Source: Pollutiaquabacter aromativorans (GTDB lineage Bacteria; Bacteroidota; Bacteroidia; AKYH767-A; 2013-40CM-41-45). From it: a DNA stretch of 64,000 bases. Both the position numbers and the translations under genes were made by a program. Under the pieces are notes generated by a model. That model made no database searches. It was not told the DNA's origin and was given only the letters and a program-made list of their open reading frames with translations. The stretch covers positions 3,100,001 to 3,164,000 of the forward strand of contig CP185379.1 in assembly GCA_049177215.1 (NCBI GenBank), read 5' to 3'. Positions within the stretch are counted from its first letter, which is position 1, and every line of letters starts with the position of its first letter. Below are positions 17,658 to 26,773 of the stretch, piece after piece.

Positions 17658-19028
17658 TTACAAAAGTCCTGATAAATAGCCCGGCGCCAGGCCCAGCGCG
17701 ATGGCCAGGACCGCCGTACCGATCAGGAAGATCCTGGTGGCCGTCGGAAGCTCGATGGTGGCGTCGGATGTGCCGCGGAACAAGGCGATCAGCGGACGGA
17801 AGTAATAATACACGCCTACCAGCGAACCGAGTACGCCGATGATGACAAGCCAGGTATGACCAGCTTCCATCGCTGCCGTGAAAATGTAGTATTTGGCGAA
17901 AAATCCGGCCGTGGGCGGGATTCCGGCCAGGGACAACATGGCCACCACCGTGATGGCGGCGAGAAACGGATTGCGCGAAGCCAGACCGTTGAATCCCTCG
18001 AGTTGCTCATTACCGGTTTTGTTGCTCACCAGGTAGAGGATCGCGAAAGCGGCGAGCGACGACACGCTATAAGCGGCCGTGTAGAACAAGAGCGAACCGC
18101 CCGACTGCCCTTGCTGCGACAACAAGGCCATGGTCATATAGCCTGCATGCGCGATGCTGGAATAGGCCAGCATGCGCTTGAAGCTGGTTTGGAAAACGGC
18201 GGTGATGTTGCCGATCGCGATCGTGAGCGCCGAGATGATGAACAGCGTCTCGCTCCAATTGATCGCGATCGACGCGAACGCGCCGCTGAAGAGTCGTAAG
18301 AAGGCCGCGAAGGCTGCCGTCTTCACGACCGTCGACATGAAAGCCGTGATCACGGTCGGCGAGCCCTGGTAAACATCCGGCGCCCACCAGTGAAACGGAG
18401 CCGCCGATACTTTGAACGCCATCGCGATCATCATCAGGAACAGTCCGGCGGTAATCATGACCGGCTGGTCGAGTCCGTTGGCCGCGATCTTTTCGGCGAT
18501 CACCGCGATGTTGAACGAACCGGTGGCGCCGTACAACAAGGCGATGCCGAAGAGCAGGAAGCCGGTCGCGAAACTGCCCATGAGGAAGTACTTCAGGGCC
18601 GCTTCGTTTGAGGCGAGATTGCTCTTGTTGCTACCCGCGAGGATGTAAAGCGAAATGGACAGGATCTCAATGCCCAGGAACAACATGATCATGTTCGAAA
18701 AGCTGGTCATCACGACCGCGCCGGTGATCGCGAAGATGAGCAGGGCGAAATGATCGACCCGGCTCGAGGGTTCGTCGAAGTAAGAAGACGAGAAGGTGAA
18801 CCACAACAACGACACCGCCAGGATCACGCCCGTGAACGCCACGGAGAAATGATCGACGCGCATCATGTCGTTGAACAGGCTCACCGGCGCGTTCCAGTCG
18901 GCAATGTCGGCTGCGAGCGCCGCGCCCAGCCCGATCAGGATCAACGCGAGTTGGCCTTTCCGGATGTTGAAGATCTCGGTCAGGAGGAGCACCAGGCCCA
19001 GCCCGGCTAGTATGATCAGCGTATTCAT
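17658..19028 (-). CDS. nuoN: NADH-quinone oxidoreductase subunit N
   Basis: ATG 19028 gives 456 residues, nearly all membrane helices. It has the antiporter-like signature of NuoN: PFHWWAPDVYQGSPTVITAF, FKRMLAYSSIAHAGYMTMAL and LAGIPPTAGFFAKYYIF, which contain the lysines of the proton path. It is the third antiporter-like subunit of respiratory complex I. The frame extends upstream to 19067, but ATG 19028 starts MNTLIILAG, the expected first helix. It follows nuoM after 19 nt. Confidence 0.95.
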   Translation of the reverse strand: MNTLIILAGLGLVLLLTEIFNIRKGQLALILIGLGAALAADIADWNAPVSLFNDMMRVDHFSVAFTGVILAVSLLWFTFSSSYFDEPSSRVDHFALLIFAITGAVVMTSFSNMIMLFLGIEILSISLYILAGSNKSNLASNEAALKYFLMGSFATGFLLFGIALLYGATGSFNIAVIAEKIAANGLDQPVMITAGLFLMMIAMAFKVSAAPFHWWAPDVYQGSPTVITAFMSTVVKTAAFAAFLRLFSGAFASIAINWSETLFIISALTIAIGNITAVFQTSFKRMLAYSSIAHAGYMTMALLSQQGQSGGSLLFYTAAYSVSSLAAFAILYLVSNKTGNEQLEGFNGLASRNPFLAAITVVAMLSLAGIPPTAGFFAKYYIFTAAMEAGHTWLVIIGVLGSLVGVYYYFRPLIALFRGTSDATIELPTATRIFLIGTAVLAIALGLAPGYLSGLL

Positions 19029-19047
19029 GCGGGTCGCGTAGGAAGGA

Positions 19048-20508
19048 TCAACGCAGCGAGAGCGCACCCGACTGCACGACCAGATCGTGCAAGGCGCGTA
19101 CGGAAGGCTCTACCAGGTCGAGCAAGGGTTTGGGATAAACACCGGTGATAAAGATGACCGCAACGATCGGGATCAATACGGCTTTCTCGTTGAGGGTAAG
19201 GTCGTCGAAGCTGTGCGTGCGCGAGCCGGTCTCCCCGAGCGAGATCTTGCGGTACGCGTTGAGCATGTACACCGCGCCGAGGATCACCGTCAGGCCGGCA
19301 ACGGCCGCCATCCAGGCGTTGTATTGGTACACGCCGTTGATGAGCAGGAATTCGCCGACGAAGCCGTTGGTCAACGGCAGCGCGACCGACGCCAGCAGCA
19401 GGATCACGAAGTAGGTCGCGAACTGCGGCGCTACGTTGCGGATGCCGCCGAGGTGATCGAGTTCGCGCGTATGCGTGCGGCGCATCAGGATCTCGGCGAT
19501 GAAGAAGAGGCCGACCACGTTCACGCCGTGCGCGACCATCTGCATGACGCTACCCTGGAAGCCCTGCACCGTGAGGGAGAAGACGCCGGCGGAAATCAAT
19601 CCCACGTGGGCGATCGACGAATAAGCGATCAGGCGCTTGAAGTCCTGCTGCGACCAGGCGATCAGCGACGCGTACACGATGCCGATCACGGAAAGGATCA
19701 TGGCTACGTTCCCCCACTCCGCTACGCCGGCCGGCGCGATGGGCAGCAGCCAGCGGAGCAGGCCGTAAACACCCATCTTCAGCATGATGCCGGAGAGCAG
19801 CATCGTGCCCTGGGTGGGCGAATCGGTATAGGTATCGGGTTGCCAGGTGTGGAAAGGAAACACCGGCATCTTGATCGCGAAGGCCAGGAAGAAGGCCCAG
19901 AAGATCCAGGTCTGCTCCGCCGGTGACAGGTGCAAGGCATACAACTGCCGGATGTCGAACGAATGAGCAGGCGTTTGCTGGCGCAGGTAGATCAGCGCGA
20001 CAAGCATGAACAAGCTGCCGAGCAGGGTATAGATGAAGAACTTCAATGTGATGCGCAGCCGGTCTTTTCCACCCCAGATCAGACAGATCAGGTAGATCGG
20101 GATGAGCGCGAGTTCCCAGAATACATAGAAGAGGAATCCGTCGAGCGCGCAGAAGACGCCGATCAACGCCGCTTCCATCACGAGGATGAGCGCGTACAAT
20201 AAACCCGGTCGTTCCTGCTGTTGTCCGGCAGCGGAGAGTATGATGAGCGGCGTGAGGAAGGTGGTCAGCAACACCAGCAGGAGGCTGATACCGTCCATGC
20301 CCACCTTATAACTGATGCCCAATCCCTGCACCCACCAGTAATCTTCGAGGAATTGTGTACCGCCTGTTGCGTTGAACTGCAACGCGAACCAGACGCTGAA
20401 CAGGAATTCGGCCACTGCCGCCGCCAGCGCGATGGTGCGCGCGTTGCGGCCGCTCCAGCCGGCGATGAGCCCGGCTACCAGTGGAAGAAAGATGAGGATC
20501 GACAGCAT
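19048..20508 (-). CDS. nuoM: NADH-quinone oxidoreductase subunit M
   Basis: The 486-residue protein has the Proton_antipo_M signature: FHTWQPDTYTDSPTQGTMLL, FKRLIAYSSIAHVGLISAG and ALPLTNGFVGEFLLI. The first helix (MLSILIFLPLVAGLIAGW) contains no cleavable signal. It is an antiporter-like proton-pumping subunit of complex I. It starts 15 nt after nuoL and ends 19 nt before nuoN. Confidence 0.96.
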   Translation of the reverse strand: MLSILIFLPLVAGLIAGWSGRNARTIALAAAVAEFLFSVWFALQFNATGGTQFLEDYWWVQGLGISYKVGMDGISLLLVLLTTFLTPLIILSAAGQQQERPGLLYALILVMEAALIGVFCALDGFLFYVFWELALIPIYLICLIWGGKDRLRITLKFFIYTLLGSLFMLVALIYLRQQTPAHSFDIRQLYALHLSPAEQTWIFWAFFLAFAIKMPVFPFHTWQPDTYTDSPTQGTMLLSGIMLKMGVYGLLRWLLPIAPAGVAEWGNVAMILSVIGIVYASLIAWSQQDFKRLIAYSSIAHVGLISAGVFSLTVQGFQGSVMQMVAHGVNVVGLFFIAEILMRRTHTRELDHLGGIRNVAPQFATYFVILLLASVALPLTNGFVGEFLLINGVYQYNAWMAAVAGLTVILGAVYMLNAYRKISLGETGSRTHSFDDLTLNEKAVLIPIVAVIFITGVYPKPLLDLVEPSVRALHDLVVQSGALSLR

Positions 20509-20523
20509 GGAAGAGGAATTCGC

Positions 20524-22413
20524 TTACAGCACGAGGTTGTATACAAGGATGGCGATGATGCCGAAGACCATCAGGAAGATGTAGAAGCCGATACCACCGG
20601 CCTGAACGCGGCGCAGCAGTCCGCTCGCGCCGTTCACACCGGCACTGACAGCCGTAACCGCGCCGTCGAGCACCTGCGGATCGAATACGCGACCGAAGAA
20701 TCCGCCCAACGCGCGCAACGGGCGCACGAACAGCGCGTCGTAGAACTCGTCGACGTAGAACTTATGATACGACCAGCGGGACAGTTGGTCCCACTCCTGC
20801 TCGCTGCCGGAAGGCACGTTCGCGCGCTTCACGTAGCGGTTGTAAGCGTATACGATCACGATGGCCAGGACCACCAGGGAGGTGGCGATCAGCGCCCATT
20901 CGAAGAAGTGCGAAGGCTCGACCGCCATCAACGAGGCGTTGGCCGCAACGGGCTCCAGGAATTCGCGCAGCGCGTGGTGATGACTGAAGATCGAAGGCAA
21001 ACCCATGAAGCCGCCGAGCGTCGACAAGACCGCCAACACGATCAGCGGGAAGGTCATCGCCGCCGGACTCTCGTGCAAATGGTGTTCCTGCTCGTGCGTT
21101 CCGCGGAAACCGCCGAAGAAGGTGAGGAAGAACAGGCGGAACATGTAGAAAGCCGTCATCACCGAAGTGACCGCCAGGAAGAAGAAGAGGACGCGGTTGT
21201 GTCCCCACATGTAGGCGAGGATCTCGTCTTTCGAGAAAAATCCGGCGAAAGGAGGAACGCCCGCGATGGCGAGGGTGCCGATCAGGAAGACCGCGTACGT
21301 GATCGGCAGCTTCTTCCTTAGCCCGCCCATCTTGCGGATGTCCTGCTCGCCGCCCATAGCATGGATCACCGATCCGGCCGCGAGGAACAAGAGGGCCTTG
21401 AAGAAGGCGTGCGTCGTAACGTGGAAGAGCGAGCTGGCATACGCGCCGCAACCGAGCGCGGCGAACATGTAGCCGAGCTGACTGACGGTCGAGTACGCGA
21501 GTACTTTCTTGATGTCGGTTTGTGTCAGCGCGATGGCCGCGGCGAAGAGCGCCGTTGCCGTGCCGACGATCCCGATGATCTCCAGCGTGAAGGGCGCGGC
21601 CGAATAAAGCAGGTTGGAGCGCACGACCATGTAGACGCCGGCGGTCACCATCGTCGCGGCGTGGATGAGCGCGGAGACCGGCGTCGGGCCCGCCATGGCG
21701 TCGGGCAGCCAGGTATAGAGCGGGAGCTGGGCGCTCTTGCCCGTGGCGCCGATGAAGAAGAGCAGCGTGATCGCGATGATCACCGGCTGATTCGTGGCGG
21801 CGTTCTTCGCGATGGGGAACACTTCGGAAAACGTGATCGACCCAAAGTGTACGAAGGTGAGGATGATGCCCAACAGGAACGCCAGATCACCAATGCGGTT
21901 CATGATAAAGGCCTTGTTCGCCGCCTTGTTGTACTCGGGATGCTTGAACCAGAAGCCGATCAGCAGGTACGAACAAAGACCCACGCCTTCCCAGCCGGTG
22001 AACAACACCAGGTAGTTGTCGCCCAGCACGAGCAACAGCATGAAGAAGACGAAGAGGTTGAGGTAGGAAAAGAAACGCGCAAAGGCTTCGTCGTGGCTCA
22101 TGTACCCGATCGAGTACACATGAATAAGGAAACCGACGCCGGTTACGATGAGCAACATCACCGCCGATACGGGATCGACGAGGAAGGAGAAATCGACGTG
22201 AAAATTACCCGCGTGGATCCACGGAAAGAGCGTGACAGTCGTGGGCTCCGCTGGCAGTTGCAAAAAGGTGCCAAGGGAGATCAGGAACGAGGCCAGTACG
22301 GTAGCGGAGCCGATGAAACCCGCCGCCTGCTTCGGAAGTTGTTTTCCTCCCAGGCTGATGAGCAGGAATCCCAGAAGCGGGAACACGGGCACCAGCCAAA
22401 TCCAATCAATCAT
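20524..22413 (-). CDS. nuoL: NADH-quinone oxidoreductase subunit L
   Basis: This 629-residue protein has NuoL signatures: GWEGVGLCSYLLIGFWF, LPLYTWLPDAMAGPTPVSA, KKVLAYSTVSQLGYMFAALG and the His-rich loop HEQEHHLHESP. The long lateral helix and final helix of NuoL are present at the C-terminus. It is the largest proton-pumping subunit of complex I. It is the first gene of this cluster, preceded by its own promoter-like box, and no nuoK or other nuo gene lies upstream. nuoL-M-N therefore appears to be a separate transcription unit here. Confidence 0.97.
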   Translation of the reverse strand: MIDWIWLVPVFPLLGFLLISLGGKQLPKQAAGFIGSATVLASFLISLGTFLQLPAEPTTVTLFPWIHAGNFHVDFSFLVDPVSAVMLLIVTGVGFLIHVYSIGYMSHDEAFARFFSYLNLFVFFMLLLVLGDNYLVLFTGWEGVGLCSYLLIGFWFKHPEYNKAANKAFIMNRIGDLAFLLGIILTFVHFGSITFSEVFPIAKNAATNQPVIIAITLLFFIGATGKSAQLPLYTWLPDAMAGPTPVSALIHAATMVTAGVYMVVRSNLLYSAAPFTLEIIGIVGTATALFAAAIALTQTDIKKVLAYSTVSQLGYMFAALGCGAYASSLFHVTTHAFFKALLFLAAGSVIHAMGGEQDIRKMGGLRKKLPITYAVFLIGTLAIAGVPPFAGFFSKDEILAYMWGHNRVLFFFLAVTSVMTAFYMFRLFFLTFFGGFRGTHEQEHHLHESPAAMTFPLIVLAVLSTLGGFMGLPSIFSHHHALREFLEPVAANASLMAVEPSHFFEWALIATSLVVLAIVIVYAYNRYVKRANVPSGSEQEWDQLSRWSYHKFYVDEFYDALFVRPLRALGGFFGRVFDPQVLDGAVTAVSAGVNGASGLLRRVQAGGIGFYIFLMVFGIIAILVYNLVL

Positions 22414-22433
22414 GGTCGGGACAAATGAGGGGG

Positions 22434-22441
22434 CAAAAGTA
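22434..22441 (-). promoter_or_regulatory. -7 promoter box for nuoLMN (TACTTTTG)
   Basis: On the minus strand TACTTTTG matches TAnnTTTG exactly and lies 20 nt before the nuoL ATG. No good -33 motif is seen. It supports independent transcription of nuoL-M-N. Confidence 0.5.
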
Positions 22442-22506
22442 GTACTAATCCGGTATTGGAGGCCAGTTGGCGCACTTCGGGCCCGGACCCGGCGACTTGA
22501 AACGAC

Positions 22507-22530
22507 AACCCCCGTTCGCAGACGGGGGTT
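22507..22530. terminator. Hairpin terminator upstream of nuoL
   Basis: A 9-bp stem, AACCCCCGT (22507-22515) with ACGGGGGTT (22522-22530), and a 6-nt loop. It lies just after the stop of the 80-aa gene's region relative to leftward transcription and so separates it from nuoL. Confidence 0.65.
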
Positions 22531-22556
22531 GACTAATTACTTACGGTTCAGGAGGA

Positions 22557-22799
22557 TCAGCGGGCCTTGGCGACCTTTTCGGTCTTCTGCTTTCCGGCCT
22601 TTTCAAAGACCTTCTTGCGCTTGGAGGCCTGCTCTTCTATGCTCACTTTCTCGGTGGCATAGATGTCGTATCCCTCATCGCTGTACGAGGTCATGAACAC
22701 ATCCAGATCCAATTTGTTCTCGACCGACAATCGTTCGAGTTTGCGAAGCTCCTGGCCGATCTTGTCCAGGTCTTTCTTTTGCTCTTTGGAGAGGGACAT
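22557..22799 (-). CDS. Hypothetical 80-aa charged protein
   Basis: The product begins MSLSKEQKKDLDKIGQELRK and is rich in Lys, Glu and Asp. It has an N-terminal amphipathic helix, a short middle part (FMTSYSDEGYDIYA) and a basic tail ending KQKTEKVAKAR. I do not recognise a family. It is bounded on the left by a hairpin terminator and on the right by a 200-nt AT-rich gap. It may be a small cytoplasmic or nucleic-acid-associated protein; this is a guess from charge. Confidence 0.6.
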   Translation of the reverse strand: MSLSKEQKKDLDKIGQELRKLERLSVENKLDLDVFMTSYSDEGYDIYATEKVSIEEQASKRKKVFEKAGKQKTEKVAKAR

Positions 22800-22999
22800 A
22801 CCCGTTTTTTGTTGAGATTACAGCAAATTTAACCGGATATAACCCGCTGGGGTTGCGGTGTTTTGGAGGGGTTTTTTAATGTTATTAACCGAACTTGTTA
22901 ATAAACCCTGTTAATTTCTGCGAACTCTGTTGAAAAACACGGTTAATAAGTGTTTAAAATGGGTTTTAGAGTGTAAAAAGATGTTTTTGATGTTTTAAA
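22800..22999. other. AT-rich intergenic region
   Basis: About 200 nt, distinctly AT-rich, with several TTAATAA and GTTAATAA-like runs (22878-22955). It probably holds the promoter of the leftward 80-aa gene. I see no RNA gene or clear protein. Confidence 0.4.
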
Positions 23000-23710
23000 T
23001 TACTGGAAAAGTCCTATTTCCAGGCCTACCGTCAGGCGCGGCAATTCGGGGAAGCTGTAGGAGCTCTTGAAAACATCGGTCAGCCGCCAGGAACCGTAGA
23101 GCGCGACATGCCCGCGGCCGATCCGCGCGTTGAGCATCGCGCCGAAATTGTTGTCGTACGGAACCTTGGTGATGCTGGCGTTGACCACACTGCCGTCGGG
23201 CAGCTTGTTGCGGACGTTGTTCTGCAGTACCTGGTACCCGGCGCTTACGCCGAGATCGAGGTAGGTGCCCATGTGATTGCCCCGCAGCGGGTCGAAATTG
23301 ATCCGCTGGTAGACGCCTACTTGTACCACCGATAAACTCAAGCGTTCCCGGTCGTTCTGAAAGTTATTCGGTACCACCTTTGCCGAATCCTGTACGAGCC
23401 GGTAGTTCATGCCGCGCAGCTCGAGTTCCCAGCCGAACGAATAGAGACTGCCCAGCTTGTACTTTTTCCGAAAGCCGATGGCGAAATCCATCGAGTTGCC
23501 GTATTTGATGCGCGCGCCGGCCTCATCGGGACCGGCGACGAAGCCGGCTTGTACATACAAGTGCGAAAAGCGCGACAGGTTCGGGCCGGTGCGTTGCGGC
23601 AGGGAATCAACGGCGCGGTCGACGTGCAGCAGCATGGTCTGCGCCGAAGCCGGGCGCGCGAACGCGAGCAGACTCAGCAGCAGCAGGGTGACGAAATTCC
23701 GTGTGTTCAT
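23000..23710 (-). CDS. Predicted outer-membrane beta-barrel protein
   Basis: The 236-residue product has a Sec signal peptide (FVTLLLLSLLAFARPASAQ). It then has alternating polar and hydrophobic strands ending in LPRLTVGLEIGLFQ, a typical terminal barrel strand with a C-terminal aromatic residue pattern. I recognise no specific family; Bacteroidota carry many such small barrels. Its ATG overlaps the stop of the subtilase gene by 4 nt (ATGA at 23707-23710), so the two are translationally coupled. Confidence 0.75.
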   Translation of the reverse strand: MNTRNFVTLLLLSLLAFARPASAQTMLLHVDRAVDSLPQRTGPNLSRFSHLYVQAGFVAGPDEAGARIKYGNSMDFAIGFRKKYKLGSLYSFGWELELRGMNYRLVQDSAKVVPNNFQNDRERLSLSVVQVGVYQRINFDPLRGNHMGTYLDLGVSAGYQVLQNNVRNKLPDGSVVNASITKVPYDNNFGAMLNARIGRGHVALYGSWRLTDVFKSSYSFPELPRLTVGLEIGLFQ

Positions 23711-25272
23711 TTTTCAGGAGTCGTTTCCGGGTCGTGTTGGATGTCGAAGGAGGACGTATAACCTTCGAAGTGAACGGTGACCGCGTCGCCGTTCTGGAGA
23801 TCGCCGGCGTAGAAGTGCAGCGCCTCTTTGTTCTCGGCGGTCATCACCGTGTAGGTACGGATGTTCCCAAGCGCGTCGGAGATCTTGTAGTAAAGATTGC
23901 GCTGCACCGCATAACCGAGCTCGCGTTCGGTCTCGGGATACGAAAACTGTTCGCGCAGCACCACTTTCACTTCGTCGTTGACGACTACGAAGTCGAAGGT
24001 CGGCGAGGAGGCGGTATCGCCCAGCGCGCGTTGCGCCTGCGGAATGCCGTAACCGTGCGCGTAATCGTAATAAGGAAAGAGACTGCCGCTTTGTTCGAGC
24101 AGATGGAACACTTCCATGTTGCGCTTTTCGCGGTTCGCCTGCCAGGCACAGGCCGCGAAGCCGGCTACGAGTGGTGTGGAGAACGAAGTCCCCTGCACTT
24201 CGCGATAACCGCGCCCCGCCGCCACCGTCACACGCCCGGGCGCGCAGAGGTTGGGCTTGAGGCGGCCGTCGCTCGAAGGACCGTAACTGCTGAAGCCGAT
24301 GTGTACGTCCTGCGTCGGCTCGGTTCCGCCGATGGCCAGTACGCTGTCGGCATCGGCGGGGGTGTCGATGAACCGCCAGTCGTCGGTGCCCTCGTTGCCC
24401 GCGGCGTTGATCACGAGCAGCCCTTTCGAGGCGGCGATGTTCGCGGCACGCGCGACCAGGCTGCTGCGGCCGTCCATCTCGTAATTGAAATAACGCTTGT
24501 TGGTATACCCGAGCGAACTGCTGATGATGTTGGCGCCGTGCGCATACGCCCACTCCACCGCTTCCAGCCAGTGCTCCTCTTCCGAAAACGGCTCTCCCAG
24601 CGCGCTTTCCGTACGCGCGAGCAGGAACTCCGCCCCGCTGGCGAGACCGAGCGGAACGCTGTCCATCTTTCCGGCGATGCACGACAAGACCGCCGTGCCG
24701 TGCCAGTGGTGTGCATACACGTTCTCTTTGCCGGTCACGAAATCATGCGTCGCCACGATGGCGTTGCGGTCGCGCAGGTGCTGAAAGGCCGGATGCGTGT
24801 TTACGTTCGGAAAGCCCGCGTCGAAAACGGCGATGCGGAGACCGCGACCGTCGTAGCCGCGTTGCAGGAAAGGTTCCGGACGAAACCGCTCCGTCTGGTA
24901 CTTCGCCAGCGCGATGAGTTGCTGCCGGCTGCGGTACGCATGTTCCCGCCTCCGCTTTTGCGCATGTTCGCTGCGCGCCATCGATTCGAGTGAGGCAATG
25001 CAGTCGAGCGCGCGCAGCCGGTCCAGTTGCGCGCCGGTCGCGACAACCGCCGCGCCGTTGAGCCAGTTGCTTTTACCGGTGATCGTGCGCACCTCCGCGG
25101 CTACGGCCGACAAATACGTCGGGTCGACGGACCAGTCGGTGGAATCGGAAATCAGTTGGCGATCGGCGGGACCTTTATCGCGAAAGGTAACCCACCACTT
25201 CTCCGCAGCCTGTGCGGAGGAGAGCAGGAAAACGAAAAAGAGCGGCAACAGGTACCGCCGCGTTCGACTCAT
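23707..25272 (-). CDS. Secreted S8 (subtilisin-like) serine peptidase
   Basis: ATG 25272 gives 521 residues with a signal peptide (YLLPLFFVFLLSSAQA). The subtilase catalytic triad is complete: Asp in LRIAVFDAGFPNVNTHPAF (near residue 150), His in HHWHGTAVLSCIAG (near 190) and Ser in VQGTSFSTPLVAGFAAC (near 363). The oxyanion-hole Asn is in INAAGNEG. A C-terminal region of about 110 residues is beta-rich and could be a small accessory domain; there is no T9SS sorting domain. The gene overlaps both neighbours by 4 nt, forming a three-gene secreted-protein operon. Confidence 0.93.
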   Translation of the reverse strand: MSRTRRYLLPLFFVFLLSSAQAAEKWWVTFRDKGPADRQLISDSTDWSVDPTYLSAVAAEVRTITGKSNWLNGAAVVATGAQLDRLRALDCIASLESMARSEHAQKRRREHAYRSRQQLIALAKYQTERFRPEPFLQRGYDGRGLRIAVFDAGFPNVNTHPAFQHLRDRNAIVATHDFVTGKENVYAHHWHGTAVLSCIAGKMDSVPLGLASGAEFLLARTESALGEPFSEEEHWLEAVEWAYAHGANIISSSLGYTNKRYFNYEMDGRSSLVARAANIAASKGLLVINAAGNEGTDDWRFIDTPADADSVLAIGGTEPTQDVHIGFSSYGPSSDGRLKPNLCAPGRVTVAAGRGYREVQGTSFSTPLVAGFAACAWQANREKRNMEVFHLLEQSGSLFPYYDYAHGYGIPQAQRALGDTASSPTFDFVVVNDEVKVVLREQFSYPETERELGYAVQRNLYYKISDALGNIRTYTVMTAENKEALHFYAGDLQNGDAVTVHFEGYTSSFDIQHDPETTPEK

Positions 25273-25781
25273 TTCTTTTTGCCGTCGGGAAAGACCTTGG
25301 TCCATTTGAGGATGTTGACCACGCGGGTGCCCTCCTCGTAGCTGTCCTGGAACTTCACGCGGAGGTAGTTGTCCGGGAAATCGTAGGTGTACTCCATCTC
25401 GCCGGCCTTGCTGATAACGGCCTGGGTCTTGGAATATTCGTTGGTCTCGCGGAAGAAATTCCGGTACAGGTACACGCCCTTCACGTCGGTCGTCTGGAAT
25501 TCCACATCGTACGACTCGCCCGTGAGGTTGTAGGAATCATACTTCCCCTCCTTCTTCATGATCGCCACCCGCGCAGCCTTGGCGAAGGTCTGGATATCGT
25601 AGAGCGTATCGTAACGATAAAACTCCTGGGTCGTCGACACGTTCCAAATTCCCTCGATGGCATCGAGGCTGTCGGCGTTCTTGGAAAAATACTGTTTGAA
25701 AAGCACTTCGCTGTCGAGCTTCTGAGCACGACCGGCGAAAGCAAGCAGGATCAGCGTAGCGGCAAGCAGGAGGCGGCGCAT
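25269..25781 (-). CDS. Hypothetical secreted protein, 170 aa
   Basis: A Sec signal peptide (RRLLLAATLILLAFAGRAQ) is followed by about 150 residues of mixed structure containing LFKQYFSKNADSLDAIEGIW and YRNFFRETNEYSKTQAVIS. I do not recognise a family. It is the first gene of the operon with the subtilase and the barrel protein and overlaps the subtilase start by 4 nt. A TATCTTTC box ends 3 nt before the ATG, so the transcript could be nearly leaderless. A large repeat island lies immediately upstream. Confidence 0.7.
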   Translation of the reverse strand: MRRLLLAATLILLAFAGRAQKLDSEVLFKQYFSKNADSLDAIEGIWNVSTTQEFYRYDTLYDIQTFAKAARVAIMKKEGKYDSYNLTGESYDVEFQTTDVKGVYLYRNFFRETNEYSKTQAVISKAGEMEYTYDFPDNYLRVKFQDSYEEGTRVVNILKWTKVFPDGKKK

Positions 25782-25798
25782 GGCGAAAGATAGGAAAA

Positions 25799-26703
25799 AG
25801 GGACGAGGGGCGGGGGACGAGGGACGAGGAAATGAGATGCGAGGTGTGTGGATTAGGGACGGGGGACGAGCGACGAGGAACGAGGAAAAGAGGTGTGTGA
25901 TGCAAGGTGCTTGATGCGAGGTGCGAGGAATGGGCGTTTCGATATTTTACTGCATACTGCATACTGCAATCTGCAAACCGCCTACTGCCAACCGCCCAGC
26001 CCCGGAGGGGCGTAACAACAGTCGACCAGGAAGGAAGATGCGAGGAACGAGACCGTGACCGAGGGAAGGAGGGACGAGGGACGAGGAAATGCGGTGAGAG
26101 GAGGGGTGCGAGGTGCGAGGTGAAAGGAAGTGTAGGAATCAAGCTGCATACAGAATACCGCAAACCGCCTACTGCCAACCGCCCAGCCCCGGAGGGGCCC
26201 AACATGTCAGACAACGAACACCCAACTTCCACCCAGCCCCGGAGGGGCGTAACAACAGTCGACTATGAAGGAGGGACGTGGGGCGAGGGACGAGGGGCGA
26301 GGAAAAGTAGATGCGTGATGCGAGGCTTGCCTGCCGAAGCTTTAGCGTAGGCAGGGACGGGGAAGGGAGGAACGAGGAACGAGGAACGAGACCGAGACCG
26401 AGGGAAAAAGATGCGAGGTGCGAGGAGCGTGTAATCTACCTACTGCAAACTGAACACACCAATCAATTCGGTACAATTCACCAATCGCCCAGCCCCGGAG
26501 GGGCCCAACATGTCAGACAACGAACACCCAACTTCCACCCAGCCCCGGAGGGGCGTAACAACAGTCGACTATGAAGGAGGGACGTGGGGCGAGGGACGAG
26601 GGACGAGGAAATGTGGTGAGAGGAAGGGTGTGTCGGAATCAAGCTGCATACTGAATACCGCAAACCGCGTACCGCCTACTGCCAACCGCCTACCGCCTAC
26701 TGC
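25799..26703. repeat. Repeat island 1: heptad arrays plus paired GCCCC hairpins
   Basis: About 900 nt without a gene, built from degenerate 7-bp repeats of two kinds: GGGACGA/AGGTGCG (for example 25799-25925) and TACTGCM (for example 25946-26000, and again near 26157-26180 and 26647-26703). These alternate with five palindromes GCCCC-GGA-GGGGC and the phrase AACAACAGTCGACTATGAAG. The core AATCAATTCGGTACAAT recurs between heptads and hairpins. Open frames across the island are by-products of the low-complexity repeats. The same order of parts recurs in islands 2 and 4. It resembles the short tandemly repeated repetitive (STRR) heptamers known from cyanobacteria combined with REP-like palindromes. 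Confidence 0.9.
26326..26355. repeat. Dispersed CCTGCC/GGCAGG hairpin repeat, copy 1
   Basis: A 30-nt element with stem CCTGCC...GGCAGG around GAAGCTTTAGCGTA, inserted among AGGTGCG heptads. Near-identical copies lie at 31243-31272 and, with changed stem, 32431-32461. Confidence 0.8.
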
Positions 26704-26724
26704 TCCGAAAATCATGTGAAACAA

Positions 26725-26754
26725 AAAAGGGCGAAGAAAAACCTTCGCCCTTTT
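26725..26754. terminator. Bidirectional hairpin terminator
   Basis: A 12-bp stem, AAAAGGGCGAAG (26725-26736) with CTTCGCCCTTTT (26743-26754), and a 6-nt loop. It lies directly after the stop of the leftward T9SS cargo gene and serves as its terminator. Confidence 0.9.
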
Positions 26755-26773
26755 GAAATATACCGCTACCGCC

